Source: Actinobacteria bacterium UBA2236 (GTDB taxonomy: Bacteria; Actinomycetota; Actinomycetes; Nanopelagicales; Nanopelagicaceae). From it: a DNA stretch of 33,446 nt. The stretch's first letter is position 1, and every line of letters starts with the position of its first letter. A program made the translations under genes and the position numbers. A model generated the notes under the pieces. It worked only from the letters and a program-made list of their open reading frames with translations, ran no database searches and was not told the origin of the DNA. The stretch covers positions 1 to 33,446 of the forward strand of contig DDYK01000050.1 in assembly GCA_002347935.1 (NCBI GenBank), in the 5' to 3' direction. Below, in pieces: positions 22,697 through 30,925 of the stretch.

Positions 22697-23977
22697 GTGA
22701 ATCCAACAACTATGACCACGCCTAAACATGACATTGCTAATGCTTCACTTGCCGCGGAAGGAAAGAAGCGGATTGAATGGGCTGAGCGGAATATGCCAGT
22801 ACTTGCTCAAATCAGAGAGAGATTTGAGAAGGAGCAGCCATTTAAAGGCGTTCGCTTTGCTGCCTGTATGCATGTAACAACTGAGACTGCCAATCTGATG
22901 AGAACACTAAAGGCTGGAGGAGCAGAGCTTGCGCTATGCGCCTCCAATCCACTCTCAACACAAGATGACACAGCAGCTGCTCTGGTTTATGAATATGGAG
23001 TTAGCGTGTTTGCCAAAAATGCAGTGGATCGCGAAGGCTATTACTCACATATTAATGCTGCTCTTGATATTGCTCCTCATCAAGTCTTTGATGATGGATG
23101 CGACTTGGTAAACACCCTACACACCACAAGAACAGAACTACTTCCAAATATAACTGGAGGATGCGAGGAGACAACAACTGGCGTTATTCGTCTTCAGCAG
23201 ATGGCAAAAGATGGCGCATTAACCTTCCCGATGATTGCTGTCAATGACACTGATACCAAGCATATGTTTGATAATCGTTATGGAACTGGTCAATCAACTG
23301 TTGATGCCATTTTTCGCGCCACAAATCAATTAATTGCTGGGAAAATATTTGTTGTTGCCGGTTTTGGCTATTGCGGCAAAGGAGTGGCCGAGCGAGCTAG
23401 AGGAATGGGCGCTGAAGTTGTAATTACTGAAATTGATCCAACGAAAGCACTTGATGCTCTCATGCAGGGATATCGCGTTATGCCAATAGCAGAGGCAGCA
23501 AAAGTTGGAGATATTTTTATTACCGTTACCGGAAATCGTACTGTTATTGCAGCTGAGCACTTCCAGCTGATGAAAGATGGCGCAATCTTGGCTAATGCTG
23601 GGCACTTCGACATTGAAATTGATGTGGCTTGGCTCGAGCAAAACTCACGGAAGAATCCAAAGATTCGCCATCAAACCGATGAGTACCTTCTAGGAAATGG
23701 GCGAAGAATCCTTCTAATTGCTGAAGGCCGTCTGGTAAATCTAGGAGCTGCTGAGGGTCACCCTGCGGTAGTTATGGATATGTCATTTTCTGATCAGGCA
23801 CTGACTGCTGAATGGTTGGTAAAGAACGCAAAGGCACTTGGCGCAGGGGTTCACATGGTTCCAGTTGAAATTGATAAGGAAGTTGCTCGTCTGAAATTGA
23901 AATCAATGGGTGCAACGATTGATACTTTGACCCCAATTCAGAATGAGTATCTAAACTCTTGGAAGCACGGTAGCTAA
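22697..23977 (+). CDS. ahcY: S-adenosylhomocysteine hydrolase, short archaeal/Thermotoga-like type
   Basis: This is a 426-residue NAD-dependent enzyme that splits S-adenosylhomocysteine into adenosine and homocysteine, closing the methylation cycle. Motifs are NPLSTQDDTAAAL, GGCEETTTGVIRL, VNDTDTKHMFDNRYGTGQS, the NAD-binding GFGYCGKGVAERARGMGAEV and GHFDIEIDV. The protein ends YLNSWKHGS. Mycobacterial and Streptomyces enzymes are about 485-495 residues with a 40-residue insertion and a KPDHYRY tail, and both are missing here. The sequence instead reads like the short archaeal and Thermotoga enzymes. It nevertheless occupies the Rv3248c position just before mtrA. AGGAG lies 11 bases before the GTG start. 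The TAA stop overlaps the mtrA ATG by one base. Confidence 0.93.
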   Translation: MNPTTMTTPKHDIANASLAAEGKKRIEWAERNMPVLAQIRERFEKEQPFKGVRFAACMHVTTETANLMRTLKAGGAELALCASNPLSTQDDTAAALVYEYGVSVFAKNAVDREGYYSHINAALDIAPHQVFDDGCDLVNTLHTTRTELLPNITGGCEETTTGVIRLQQMAKDGALTFPMIAVNDTDTKHMFDNRYGTGQSTVDAIFRATNQLIAGKIFVVAGFGYCGKGVAERARGMGAEVVITEIDPTKALDALMQGYRVMPIAEAAKVGDIFITVTGNRTVIAAEHFQLMKDGAILANAGHFDIEIDVAWLEQNSRKNPKIRHQTDEYLLGNGRRILLIAEGRLVNLGAAEGHPAVVMDMSFSDQALTAEWLVKNAKALGAGVHMVPVEIDKEVARLKLKSMGATIDTLTPIQNEYLNSWKHGS

Positions 23978-24666
23978 TGACTTCGGTAATGGTCGTTGAT
24001 GACGATCAAGACCTTGCCGAAATGTTAGGAATTGTTCTAAATGGCGTGGGTATTGAAGTCGACCTAGTTAGTAGGGGCGATGAAGTCCTTGAGGTGTTTA
24101 GAAACAATCCACCAGATCTCGTCTTACTCGACATCATGCTTCCGGGTCTTGATGGAATTGAAGTTTGCAAAGAGATTCGAAAACACTCGATGCGTGTACC
24201 AATTGTGATGCTCACTGCAAAGAGTGATACTCATGACATTGTTAGAGGACTTGAAGCGGGCGCCGATGACTACATGGTGAAGCCATTTAAGCCATCAGAG
24301 TTGGTGGCGCGAATTAGAACCAGGTTGCGCAGAGTGGGCGGGGAAATATCTAGCACCTTAACTATTGGTGATTTAGCTATTGATATTGTGGAGCACACAG
24401 TAACGCGGGCAGGAAAAGAGATTCCCTTAACGCGTCTTGAATTTGATCTATTAGTATCCCTAGCTAAAGAACCAGGCAGAGTATTTACTAGGGAAGCTCT
24501 CTTAGGTGAAGTATGGGGATATCGCCACTCAACTGACACTCGCTTAGTTAATGTTCATATTCAGAGGCTGCGTGCGAAAATAGAACATGATCCCGAAAAT
24601 CCAACAATAATCGGCACGGTTCGCGGCATTGGTTATAAGGCAGGCGCACTAGGTAATAGAAGTTAG
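23977..24666 (+). CDS. mtrA: Two-component response regulator MtrA
   Basis: This is a 229-residue OmpR/PhoB-type regulator. The receiver domain (1-118) has acidic D8-D10, the phosphoacceptor D52 in LLDIMLPGLDG, T80 and K102 (MVKPFKP). The winged-helix domain (about 130-225) contains LTRLEFDLLVSLAKEPGRVFTRE and the recognition segment VNVHIQRLRAKIE. With its partner MtrB it governs cell-wall and division genes, such as peptidoglycan hydrolases, in Actinobacteria. The ATG overlaps the adenosylhomocysteinase stop (TAATG), and mtrB follows after 12 bases. The identity rests on the very conserved sequence and on the ahcY-mtrA-mtrB-comF-secA order. Confidence 0.95.
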   Translation: MTSVMVVDDDQDLAEMLGIVLNGVGIEVDLVSRGDEVLEVFRNNPPDLVLLDIMLPGLDGIEVCKEIRKHSMRVPIVMLTAKSDTHDIVRGLEAGADDYMVKPFKPSELVARIRTRLRRVGGEISSTLTIGDLAIDIVEHTVTRAGKEIPLTRLEFDLLVSLAKEPGRVFTREALLGEVWGYRHSTDTRLVNVHIQRLRAKIEHDPENPTIIGTVRGIGYKAGALGNRS

Positions 24667-24678
24667 AGATTTTACAAA

Positions 24679-26232
24679 GTGAAGATAAGCCAATACTTTC
24701 GTACCTCTTTATTTAGAAAAGTTTTCTCAGTCTCAAGCATTATCTCTATTGCCGTAATCTATTTTCTTGGCTCGAATCTCTATAACCGCATCTCTGATGG
24801 GATTATCGAAGAGAAGATATCGGCGGCAATATCTGAAGGTGAAGCTGCCATTCAATATGCTGATTATCGTTTCCTGATTGCTAGCCTAAATAGGAATTCC
24901 GACTATAAAACGATTGTCGATGAAATTGTGAAATCAACTAGCGTGAGTGCGAAATCCTCAGGCCGAGAGATTGCGCTACTAAGTAGTACGGGCAAAAGAA
25001 TTGCTGGAATTCCCTCCCGATCTACTTCGAATTTTTTGGAACCAGCTTCAATTCCAAGCGAACTAAGACAACTTGTGACTCAAGATGATGAAATTCATTG
25101 GCAGCGCACCAACTTACAATATTTCAACGGAGAAAGTGTTCCAGGAGTTGCTGTTGGGCATCGTATAGATATCAAATCTGTTGGTAAGTATGAAATGTAT
25201 GTGCTCTTTGACTTTGCATCACAGCAGCAAACTATTGATCTAATTGGTCGATCTATGTGGGGCACAGGACTTATTTTGATGGCCCTGATTATGATTATTG
25301 CCTCAGTAGTTCTCAGACAAGTTATCAAGCCAGTTCGGTATGCCGCTGAAGTAGCTGAGCAATTGTCATCTGGCGACCTTTTAAAGAGAATGAAAGTTAA
25401 GGGAAGTGATGAAGTTGCCAGACTTGGCACGGCCTTCAATGAGATGGCAGATACTCTTGCCAAGCAGATTACTCGTCTCGAGAACCTTTCTAAGCTTCAG
25501 CAAAGATTTGTCTCTGATGTTTCTCATGAGCTTCGAACACCACTAACAACTATCCGAATGGCATCTGATTTAATCTATGCGGCTAGAGAGCGATTTGATC
25601 CAACAATTGCAAGAAGTGCTGAACTGCTCCTCTCGCAAATTGATCGCTTCGAAGAGTTATTAACCGACCTATTGGAAGTCAGTCGCTTTGATGCTCAAGT
25701 GGCCACACTCTCTCTGTCAAGAATTGATTTGGTTAAGCTGGTTAATCGCTGCGTAGAAGATCTAGCGATGGATGCTAAGCAAAGGGAAGTGCAAATTCGA
25801 ATCGATGCTCCCAATGAGGAGCTCTTTATTGATGGTGATTCGCGCCGCATTGAGCGGATTATGCGAAATTTATTGGGAAATGCCATTGATCATGCGGAAG
25901 GCAAACCTGTGGACTTAACCATTAAAGCTGGTCAGAGCGCAGTTTCAATTTCTGTTAAAGATTATGGAGTTGGCATCGCTACCAATCATCTTGAGCGAGT
26001 CTTTGATCGTTTCTGGCGAGCAGATCCTTCGAGATCTCGAATTAGAGGTGGGACTGGCCTTGGTCTATCTATTGCAAGAGAGGATGCAAATCTTCACGGC
26101 GGGGATATCAAGCTCTGGTCTGAGCTTGGGGCTGGCGCGCAATTTGTTTTAACCCTTCCTTTAACTCAAGATCAACTAATTACCGAAGTTCCTATAGGCG
26201 AGTTACCCACATCTGGAAGTCTTAAATCTTAA
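24679..26232 (+). CDS. mtrB: Sensor histidine kinase MtrB
   Basis: This is a 517-residue membrane kinase, slightly shorter than the mycobacterial protein (about 567). TM1 is near residues 14-34 and TM2 near 190-215 (LILMALIMIIASVVLRQVI), enclosing an extracytoplasmic sensor domain. A HAMP domain follows (PVRYAAEVAEQLSSGDL). The dimerisation domain holds the phosphoacceptor H283 in VSDVSHELRTPLTTIRM. The ATPase domain has the N box NLLGNAIDHAEG, G1 DYGVGI, the F box VFDRFWRADPSR and G2 GGTGLGLSIA. A GTG start is used 12 bases after mtrA. LpqB, the lipoprotein that normally follows and modulates MtrB, is absent: the next gene is comF. Confidence 0.95.
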   Translation: MKISQYFRTSLFRKVFSVSSIISIAVIYFLGSNLYNRISDGIIEEKISAAISEGEAAIQYADYRFLIASLNRNSDYKTIVDEIVKSTSVSAKSSGREIALLSSTGKRIAGIPSRSTSNFLEPASIPSELRQLVTQDDEIHWQRTNLQYFNGESVPGVAVGHRIDIKSVGKYEMYVLFDFASQQQTIDLIGRSMWGTGLILMALIMIIASVVLRQVIKPVRYAAEVAEQLSSGDLLKRMKVKGSDEVARLGTAFNEMADTLAKQITRLENLSKLQQRFVSDVSHELRTPLTTIRMASDLIYAARERFDPTIARSAELLLSQIDRFEELLTDLLEVSRFDAQVATLSLSRIDLVKLVNRCVEDLAMDAKQREVQIRIDAPNEELFIDGDSRRIERIMRNLLGNAIDHAEGKPVDLTIKAGQSAVSISVKDYGVGIATNHLERVFDRFWRADPSRSRIRGGTGLGLSIAREDANLHGGDIKLWSELGAGAQFVLTLPLTQDQLITEVPIGELPTSGSLKS

Positions 26233-26262
26233 TCTTTTACAAACTTTGAAAATAATGGCTTA

Positions 26263-26967
26263 GTGAAGTTTGTTGATGATAGAAAAGAAGGAATATTCTC
26301 AGCTCTAACCTCACTTGTTTTTCCAAAGATATGCATTTACTGTCAAAGTGAGTTTGCACCTCTCTGTTTAGCTTGTCAGCAGCTTTGGCTGGCTCCGGTG
26401 CAGAGGCGATATGTCAAAGGCTTAGCAGTTAATTCAACTCTTGCATATAACGCTGCAATCTCTAGAGTAGTGATTCAAGCCAAAGAGAATAGAAATCGAG
26501 TAGCACAATATTGGATGGCATCAGCGCTAAGTTCTGCTTTAGAAAAATTTGAATCTGATAATAGAGCTTTAAGTATTTCTCGTTGCCTTCTTGTTCCTAT
26601 CCCCTCAAGTAGATCTGCAATAAGGAAGAGAGGCGGATCTTTTCTTCATCCAATCCTTGATAAGTTAGTAGAGTTGCAGGTGGAGAAGAACGGAGTGCGG
26701 TGGCGCTGGAAGGAGTTACTAATCCATCGAAAGATCGTAAGAGATCAGAGCGAACTTTCCTATACACAGCGCCAGAGCAATTTGGCAGAAGCCTTTATGC
26801 TTAGAAGCGATGATTTAATTGAGGCAAGACCAATCTTGCTTATAGATGATGTATTGACCACGGGGGCTACGTTAGATAGCGCTTTTAGGGCTTTAAGGGA
26901 GAGAAATCTGACAGTTTTGGGCGCTGCAACGGTATGTGCATCAGCCCACCGCCTACTAATACGATAG
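26263..26967 (+). CDS. comF: ComF-family phosphoribosyltransferase-like protein
   Basis: This is a 234-residue protein. The N-terminal four-cysteine knuckle C24-x2-C27 ... C35-x2-C38 (ICIYCQSEFAPLCLAC) is the ComF zinc finger. The C-terminal type I phosphoribosyltransferase fold has LLVPIPSS and the PRPP loop ILLIDDVLTTGATLDSA. ComF proteins support DNA uptake in competent bacteria, but homologues are widespread in non-competent Actinobacteria (Rv3242c) where the role is uncertain. In other species hpf (a ribosome hibernation factor) lies between comF and secA. Here 31 bases separate the comF stop and the secA start. The GTG at 26263 is used. Confidence 0.9.
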   Translation: MKFVDDRKEGIFSALTSLVFPKICIYCQSEFAPLCLACQQLWLAPVQRRYVKGLAVNSTLAYNAAISRVVIQAKENRNRVAQYWMASALSSALEKFESDNRALSISRCLLVPIPSSRSAIRKRGGSFLHPILDKLVELQVEKNGVRWRWKELLIHRKIVRDQSELSYTQRQSNLAEAFMLRSDDLIEARPILLIDDVLTTGATLDSAFRALRERNLTVLGAATVCASAHRLLIR

Positions 26968-26998
26968 AGCCCTAGTAGATCTAGTGGAGGGTTGATCC

Positions 26999-29674
26999 GT
27001 GGTTGCAATTATTGACAAGATTCTGCGCGCCGGAGAAGGGCGAGCGCTCAAGCAATTAGAAAAGATTGCGGATCTTGTTAACTCACATGAGGCAACTTTT
27101 GTCGCAATGAGCGACGATCAGCTACGGGCGATGACCGATACTTTCAAATCACGACTTGCCTCAGGTGAGGATTTAGACGATATTCTTCCAGAAGCCTTTG
27201 CTCTAGTCAGAGAGGCATCGAAGCGAACACTTGGGCAGCGCCACTATGACGTACAGATTATGGGAGGCGCAGCTCTTCACCGCGGAAACATTGCAGAAAT
27301 GCGAACTGGTGAAGGAAAGACTCTAGTAGCAACCCTTCCTTCATATCTCAACGCTCTGACTGGTTTGGGAGTTCACATCGTTACTACTAATGATTATCTA
27401 GCAGAGCGCGATAGCGAGTGGATGGGTCGTGTTCACCGTTTTCTTGGTTTAAAGGTCGATGTAATTCTTGCAAACATGACCCCAGCAGAGCGTCGTCAGG
27501 CATACCTTGCCGACATCACATACGGAACAAACAATGAATTTGGATTTGATTACCTTCGCGACAATATGGCGTGGTCACTTGAAGAGTGTGTGCAGCGTGA
27601 ACACTTCTTTGCAGTAGTCGATGAAGTTGACTCAATTTTGATTGATGAGGCACGAACACCTCTGATTATTAGCGGGCCTGCTGACAAAGCAACTAAGTGG
27701 TACGTGGAGTTTGCAAATCTTGTGAATAAATTGCAGCGCGATGTTCACTACGAAGTAGATGAAAAGAAAAAGACTTGTGGAATTATTGAAGAAGGCGTTA
27801 CAAAGGTTGAAGAGATGCTGCAAATTGGCAATCTTTACGAATCAGCAAATACTCCGATGATCGGCTACCTAAACAACGCTATTCGCGCTAAAGAGCTGTT
27901 TAAGCGCGATAAAGATTACGTTGTAATGAATGGCGAACTATTAATTGTCGATGAGCATACTGGCCGCATGTTGGCTGGTCGCCGCTACAGCGAAGGTCTG
28001 CACCAGGCACTTGAGGCTAAAGAACGCATTGAAATTAAGGATGAAAACCAGACTCTTGCAACAATTACATTGCAGAACTACTTCCGTTTGTATTCAAAGA
28101 TTTCAGGTATGACAGGTACTGCGTCAACCGAGGCATCTGAATTCCATCAGATTTACAAGCTCGGTGTGGTTCCAATTCCTACTAACCGCGAAATGCAGCG
28201 TATTGATTCTCCTGACTTGGTATACAAAACTGAGGTCGGAAAGTTTGCTGCAGTAACTGCAGATATCGTTGAACGCCATCGCAAGGGTCAGCCAGTTTTG
28301 GTTGGTACCGTCAGCGTTGAAAAATCTGAAGAGCTTTCAGCGTTCTTGCGTAAATCTGGTGTTCCTCACGAAGTTCTTAATGCTAAGCACCACGAGCGCG
28401 AAGCAGCGATCATCGCACGTGCTGGTGTGAAAGGCGCAGTAACAGTTGCTACCAACATGGCTGGACGTGGTACTGACATCATGCTTGGCGGTAACCCTGA
28501 ATTTATGGCGGACTTTGAATTACAACGTCGTGGAATTTCTCCAGTAGATAATGCTGAAGAGTATGAAAAAGAATGGCCAGCAGAAATTGCACGTCAGAAG
28601 GCGGCAGTTGAAAAGGGTCATGAAGAAGTGATTGCACTTGGTGGTTTGTATGTTCTAGGAACAGAGCGCCACGAATCTCGCCGTATTGATAACCAGTTAC
28701 GTGGCCGTTCAGGTCGCCAAGGTGATCCAGGTGAATCTCGTTTCTATCTCTCACTTCAAGATGATTTGATGCGTCGCTTTAATTCAGGAATGGTTGAGCG
28801 ATTCTTAACTGCAGCAGGCCTTCCTGAGGATGCGCCTATCGAGTCAAAGATGGTTTCAAACGCTATTCGTTCTGCACAAACACAGGTTGAAGCTCAAAAC
28901 TTTGAGATGCGTAAGAACGTTTTGAAGTATGACGATGTTATGAACCGCCAGCGCACCGTTGTTTACGGAGAGCGCCGCATGGTTCTAGAAGGTGCCGACA
29001 TTAAGGATCAGGTTGCGGGATTTGTTTCCGATACCTTGACTGCGTATGTGCAGGCAGCAACTGCCAATGGATATGCAGAAGATTGGGATCTAGAAACTCT
29101 CTTCACCGCGCTAAAGACGATTTACCCAATCTCATTTACTATCGAACAGCTAGATGCAGAGGTTGGTTCTCGCGCAGGGTTAGATGCAGAGTATTTAGCA
29201 GCTCGTGTTGTTGATGATTGCAAGGCAGCATACGCAAAGCGTGAAGAGGCACTTGGTGAAGAAGTTATGCGCGAACTCGAGCGCAAGGTATTGCTATCTG
29301 TTCTAGATCGTAAGTGGCGCGAGCACCTATACGAGATGGATTATCTACAAGAAGGTATTGGGCTTCGTGCAATGGCACAGCGTGATCCACTTGTTGAGTA
29401 TCAAAAAGAAGGCTTTGATTTATTCGCTGCGATGATGGATGCAATCAAAGAAGAGATTGCTGGATTCTTGTTTAACATCGAAGTCACAGTTGAAAGCTCA
29501 AGTAATCAGGTAGTTGCGCCAGGACTTGAGGCAAAGCAGCTTCCTGCCGCTGGCTTGCAGTACACAGCAGCAGATGAGTCTGGTGTTCGCACAACTGGTG
29601 ATGTTTCTAGAAACGCTCAATGCCCATGTGGTTCAGGTAAGAAGTACAAGCGTTGTCATGGTGGAGCTGCTTAA
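26999..29674 (+). CDS. secA: Protein translocase ATPase SecA
   Basis: This 891-residue motor drives preproteins through SecYEG. NBD1 has Walker A MRTGEGKTLVATL (K107) and the DEAD-like VDEVDSILIDEARTPLIISG. The preprotein-crosslinking domain and NBD2 follow with VTVATNMAGRGTDIMLGG and ESRRIDNQLRGRSGRQGDPG. The helical wing and scaffold contain RKWREHLYEMDYLQEGIGLRAMAQRDP. The C-terminal zinc motif is intact (CPCGSGKKYKRCHG, C875, C877, C886, H887). The length fits the housekeeping SecA1 of Actinobacteria. GGAGG precedes the GTG start. By eye, arginine codons in much of the gene are mostly CGT/CGC, unlike the CGA/AGA-rich upstream genes, in keeping with high expression. The stop lies in a hairpin shared with the convergent gene. 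Confidence 0.97.
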   Translation: MVAIIDKILRAGEGRALKQLEKIADLVNSHEATFVAMSDDQLRAMTDTFKSRLASGEDLDDILPEAFALVREASKRTLGQRHYDVQIMGGAALHRGNIAEMRTGEGKTLVATLPSYLNALTGLGVHIVTTNDYLAERDSEWMGRVHRFLGLKVDVILANMTPAERRQAYLADITYGTNNEFGFDYLRDNMAWSLEECVQREHFFAVVDEVDSILIDEARTPLIISGPADKATKWYVEFANLVNKLQRDVHYEVDEKKKTCGIIEEGVTKVEEMLQIGNLYESANTPMIGYLNNAIRAKELFKRDKDYVVMNGELLIVDEHTGRMLAGRRYSEGLHQALEAKERIEIKDENQTLATITLQNYFRLYSKISGMTGTASTEASEFHQIYKLGVVPIPTNREMQRIDSPDLVYKTEVGKFAAVTADIVERHRKGQPVLVGTVSVEKSEELSAFLRKSGVPHEVLNAKHHEREAAIIARAGVKGAVTVATNMAGRGTDIMLGGNPEFMADFELQRRGISPVDNAEEYEKEWPAEIARQKAAVEKGHEEVIALGGLYVLGTERHESRRIDNQLRGRSGRQGDPGESRFYLSLQDDLMRRFNSGMVERFLTAAGLPEDAPIESKMVSNAIRSAQTQVEAQNFEMRKNVLKYDDVMNRQRTVVYGERRMVLEGADIKDQVAGFVSDTLTAYVQAATANGYAEDWDLETLFTALKTIYPISFTIEQLDAEVGSRAGLDAEYLAARVVDDCKAAYAKREEALGEEVMRELERKVLLSVLDRKWREHLYEMDYLQEGIGLRAMAQRDPLVEYQKEGFDLFAAMMDAIKEEIAGFLFNIEVTVESSSNQVVAPGLEAKQLPAAGLQYTAADESGVRTTGDVSRNAQCPCGSGKKYKRCHGGAA

Positions 29675-29695
29675 CTTAAATCAAAGTTAAAGCAG
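29667..29695 (+). terminator. Hairpin shared by the convergent secA and Rv3235-family stops
   Basis: CTGCTTAACTT (29667-29677) and AAGTTAAAGCAG (29684-29695) pair over 11 positions with one bulged A around a six-base loop. Both convergent stop codons (29672-29674 plus, 29676-29678 minus) lie in the left arm. No U-run follows in either direction, so a bidirectional terminator or 3'-end stabiliser is the likely role rather than a textbook intrinsic terminator. Confidence 0.55.
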
Positions 29696-30203
29696 TACAT
29701 AGCCAACGTCCATCTAGTCCTTCGAACCTGATTGCAACAACGCGCAATCTATCCCCGTAACGAACTGTCACCGTTGACTCGCTGATGCCATCTAGCGGTT
29801 CAGTAACTTTAATCTTTCTTATTCTCCCTACAAGTTTTTGTTGTCCGGCCTTGCGCTGCAAATCAGCAAAGATAAGGTGATGGCACATTGCCTGGACTTG
29901 TGAGGCAGATCGGCGTCCAGCCCAAATTTCAACAACATTGTGAATGAAATGAAGTGTTAAGCCACTGATTTCTGGCAGCTCCGTAGCTGATGTTGGTTTT
30001 GGTGCAAAATCTGCGTCGTACTCCTCGCCAAATGTTGAAGGAGTTAAGTAAAGGCGAGGCTTTTGTTCAGGGAGTACTGGGGTTTCAGGTCGAAACATTT
30101 CAAGTACTAGATGTTGCCAATCTTCATCTGGATCACTTGAGATTGGTGCTAAATCAATTGTTGAGAATGATGGTTGCTGGCTGTATTCGAGTTCTGTTGT
30201 CAT
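29676..30203 (-). CDS. Rv3235 family protein (DUF6459)
   Basis: This is a 175-residue protein. The first 85 residues are acidic, proline-rich and probably disordered. The C-terminal 90 residues form the conserved part: LHFIHNVVEIWAGRRSASQVQAM, VGRIRKIKV, then STVTVRYGDRLRVVAIRFEG with LDGRWLCTALTLI. The ending 'R..A.R.E..DGRW.CTAL' is typical of actinobacterial Rv3235-like proteins found beside secA. The function is not known to me. It converges on secA with one base between stop codons and diverges from the SAF gene, sharing a 122-base promoter region. The fold of the conserved part may be NTF2/SnoaL-like, judging from the terminal strand pattern. That is a guess. Confidence 0.8.
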   Translation of the reverse strand: MTTELEYSQQPSFSTIDLAPISSDPDEDWQHLVLEMFRPETPVLPEQKPRLYLTPSTFGEEYDADFAPKPTSATELPEISGLTLHFIHNVVEIWAGRRSASQVQAMCHHLIFADLQRKAGQQKLVGRIRKIKVTEPLDGISESTVTVRYGDRLRVVAIRFEGLDGRWLCTALTLI

Positions 30204-30262
30204 GGACTGACAATTGCTGTGTACTCGTGCACATACCTCAGACTAAAGAGTGGATCGCTCTA

Positions 30263-30274
30263 GTACTTAAGTAC
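30263..30274. promoter_or_regulatory. 12-base perfect palindrome in a divergent promoter region
   Basis: GTACTTAAGTAC lies mid-way in the 122-base space (30204-30325) between the divergent Rv3235-family and SAF genes. A 12-base perfect dyad is a plausible operator for a dimeric regulator acting on both genes. I could not find convincing -35/-10 pairs on either side, so the promoter positions stay open. Confidence 0.4.
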
Positions 30275-30325
30275 CACTGTGGATAGAGAGTAGGAAGATG
30301 TCTCGCATACGGTTTGGGTACTCCT

Positions 30326-30925
30326 ATGACTCTACAAAAGAAGACACGCTCAACACGGCTCCCATTGGCAGTGACCCTAATTGTTGCCGCATTTGTTTCA
30401 GCTTTTCTGATTGCAACTTTTTCCAATAAGGGAGCTGATTATTGGGTGATTAGTCTTCCGATTTCGCCAGGTCATCAGATCTCAGCATCTGATGTTTCTA
30501 TCGCGCATTTGAATTTAGATGAAAGTGCGCAGTTCTATTTGAGCGTTGAAGTTGAACCGATTGGAATGGTTGCAACACGAATCATGCATCCAGGTGAAAT
30601 TATTGGAAGTGATGATCTAACCTCTGCCATCGATGCGATGTCGACCAGTGCGGTGCCACTTAGCGTTCGCTCCGTTGATGTGGCAACTGGCTTAAGTATT
30701 GGGGAAGGTGTTGATATCTATTGGGTTTTTGATGCTCAAAACGGTGATGAGGTCATGGATCCAGTACTAATTCTCGGGGGAGTGACTCTGCTCAGCTATG
30801 ACGATGGAGGCAAGAATTTTGGAAGTGATGTCGGATTATCTGTTGCCGTTGAAGAGACACAGGTTCTTCGGCTCTTAAGTGCCACAACACTAGGACGTTT
30901 AGTAGTGATCAGGTCACATGTCTGA
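30326..30925 (+). CDS. SAF-domain (CpaB/RcpC-like) membrane-anchored protein
   Basis: This is a 199-residue protein from the ATG at 30326 (a TTG at 30314 is also in frame). A basic start (MTLQKKTRSTRLPL) leads into a single membrane helix (VTLIVAAFVSAFLIATF), then an extracytoplasmic part with an SAF domain (VISLPISPGHQISASDVSIAHLNL) and the MHPGEIIGSDDL loop that recalls CpaB. CpaB/RcpC proteins belong to Flp/Tad pilus systems, but no secretin, CpaF or TadB/C gene is nearby, so a pilus role is unproven. It overlaps the downstream ATPase gene by eight bases, and the pair resembles a minimal CpaB-CpaE unit common beside secA in Actinobacteria. Confidence 0.75.
   Translation: MTLQKKTRSTRLPLAVTLIVAAFVSAFLIATFSNKGADYWVISLPISPGHQISASDVSIAHLNLDESAQFYLSVEVEPIGMVATRIMHPGEIIGSDDLTSAIDAMSTSAVPLSVRSVDVATGLSIGEGVDIYWVFDAQNGDEVMDPVLILGGVTLLSYDDGGKNFGSDVGLSVAVEETQVLRLLSATTLGRLVVIRSHV

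Noticed and set aside
30278..30286. DnaA box (TGTGGATAG)
   Set aside because: A single near-match without a cluster of boxes, an AT-rich unwinding region or dnaA/dnaN neighbours is not evidence of an origin.
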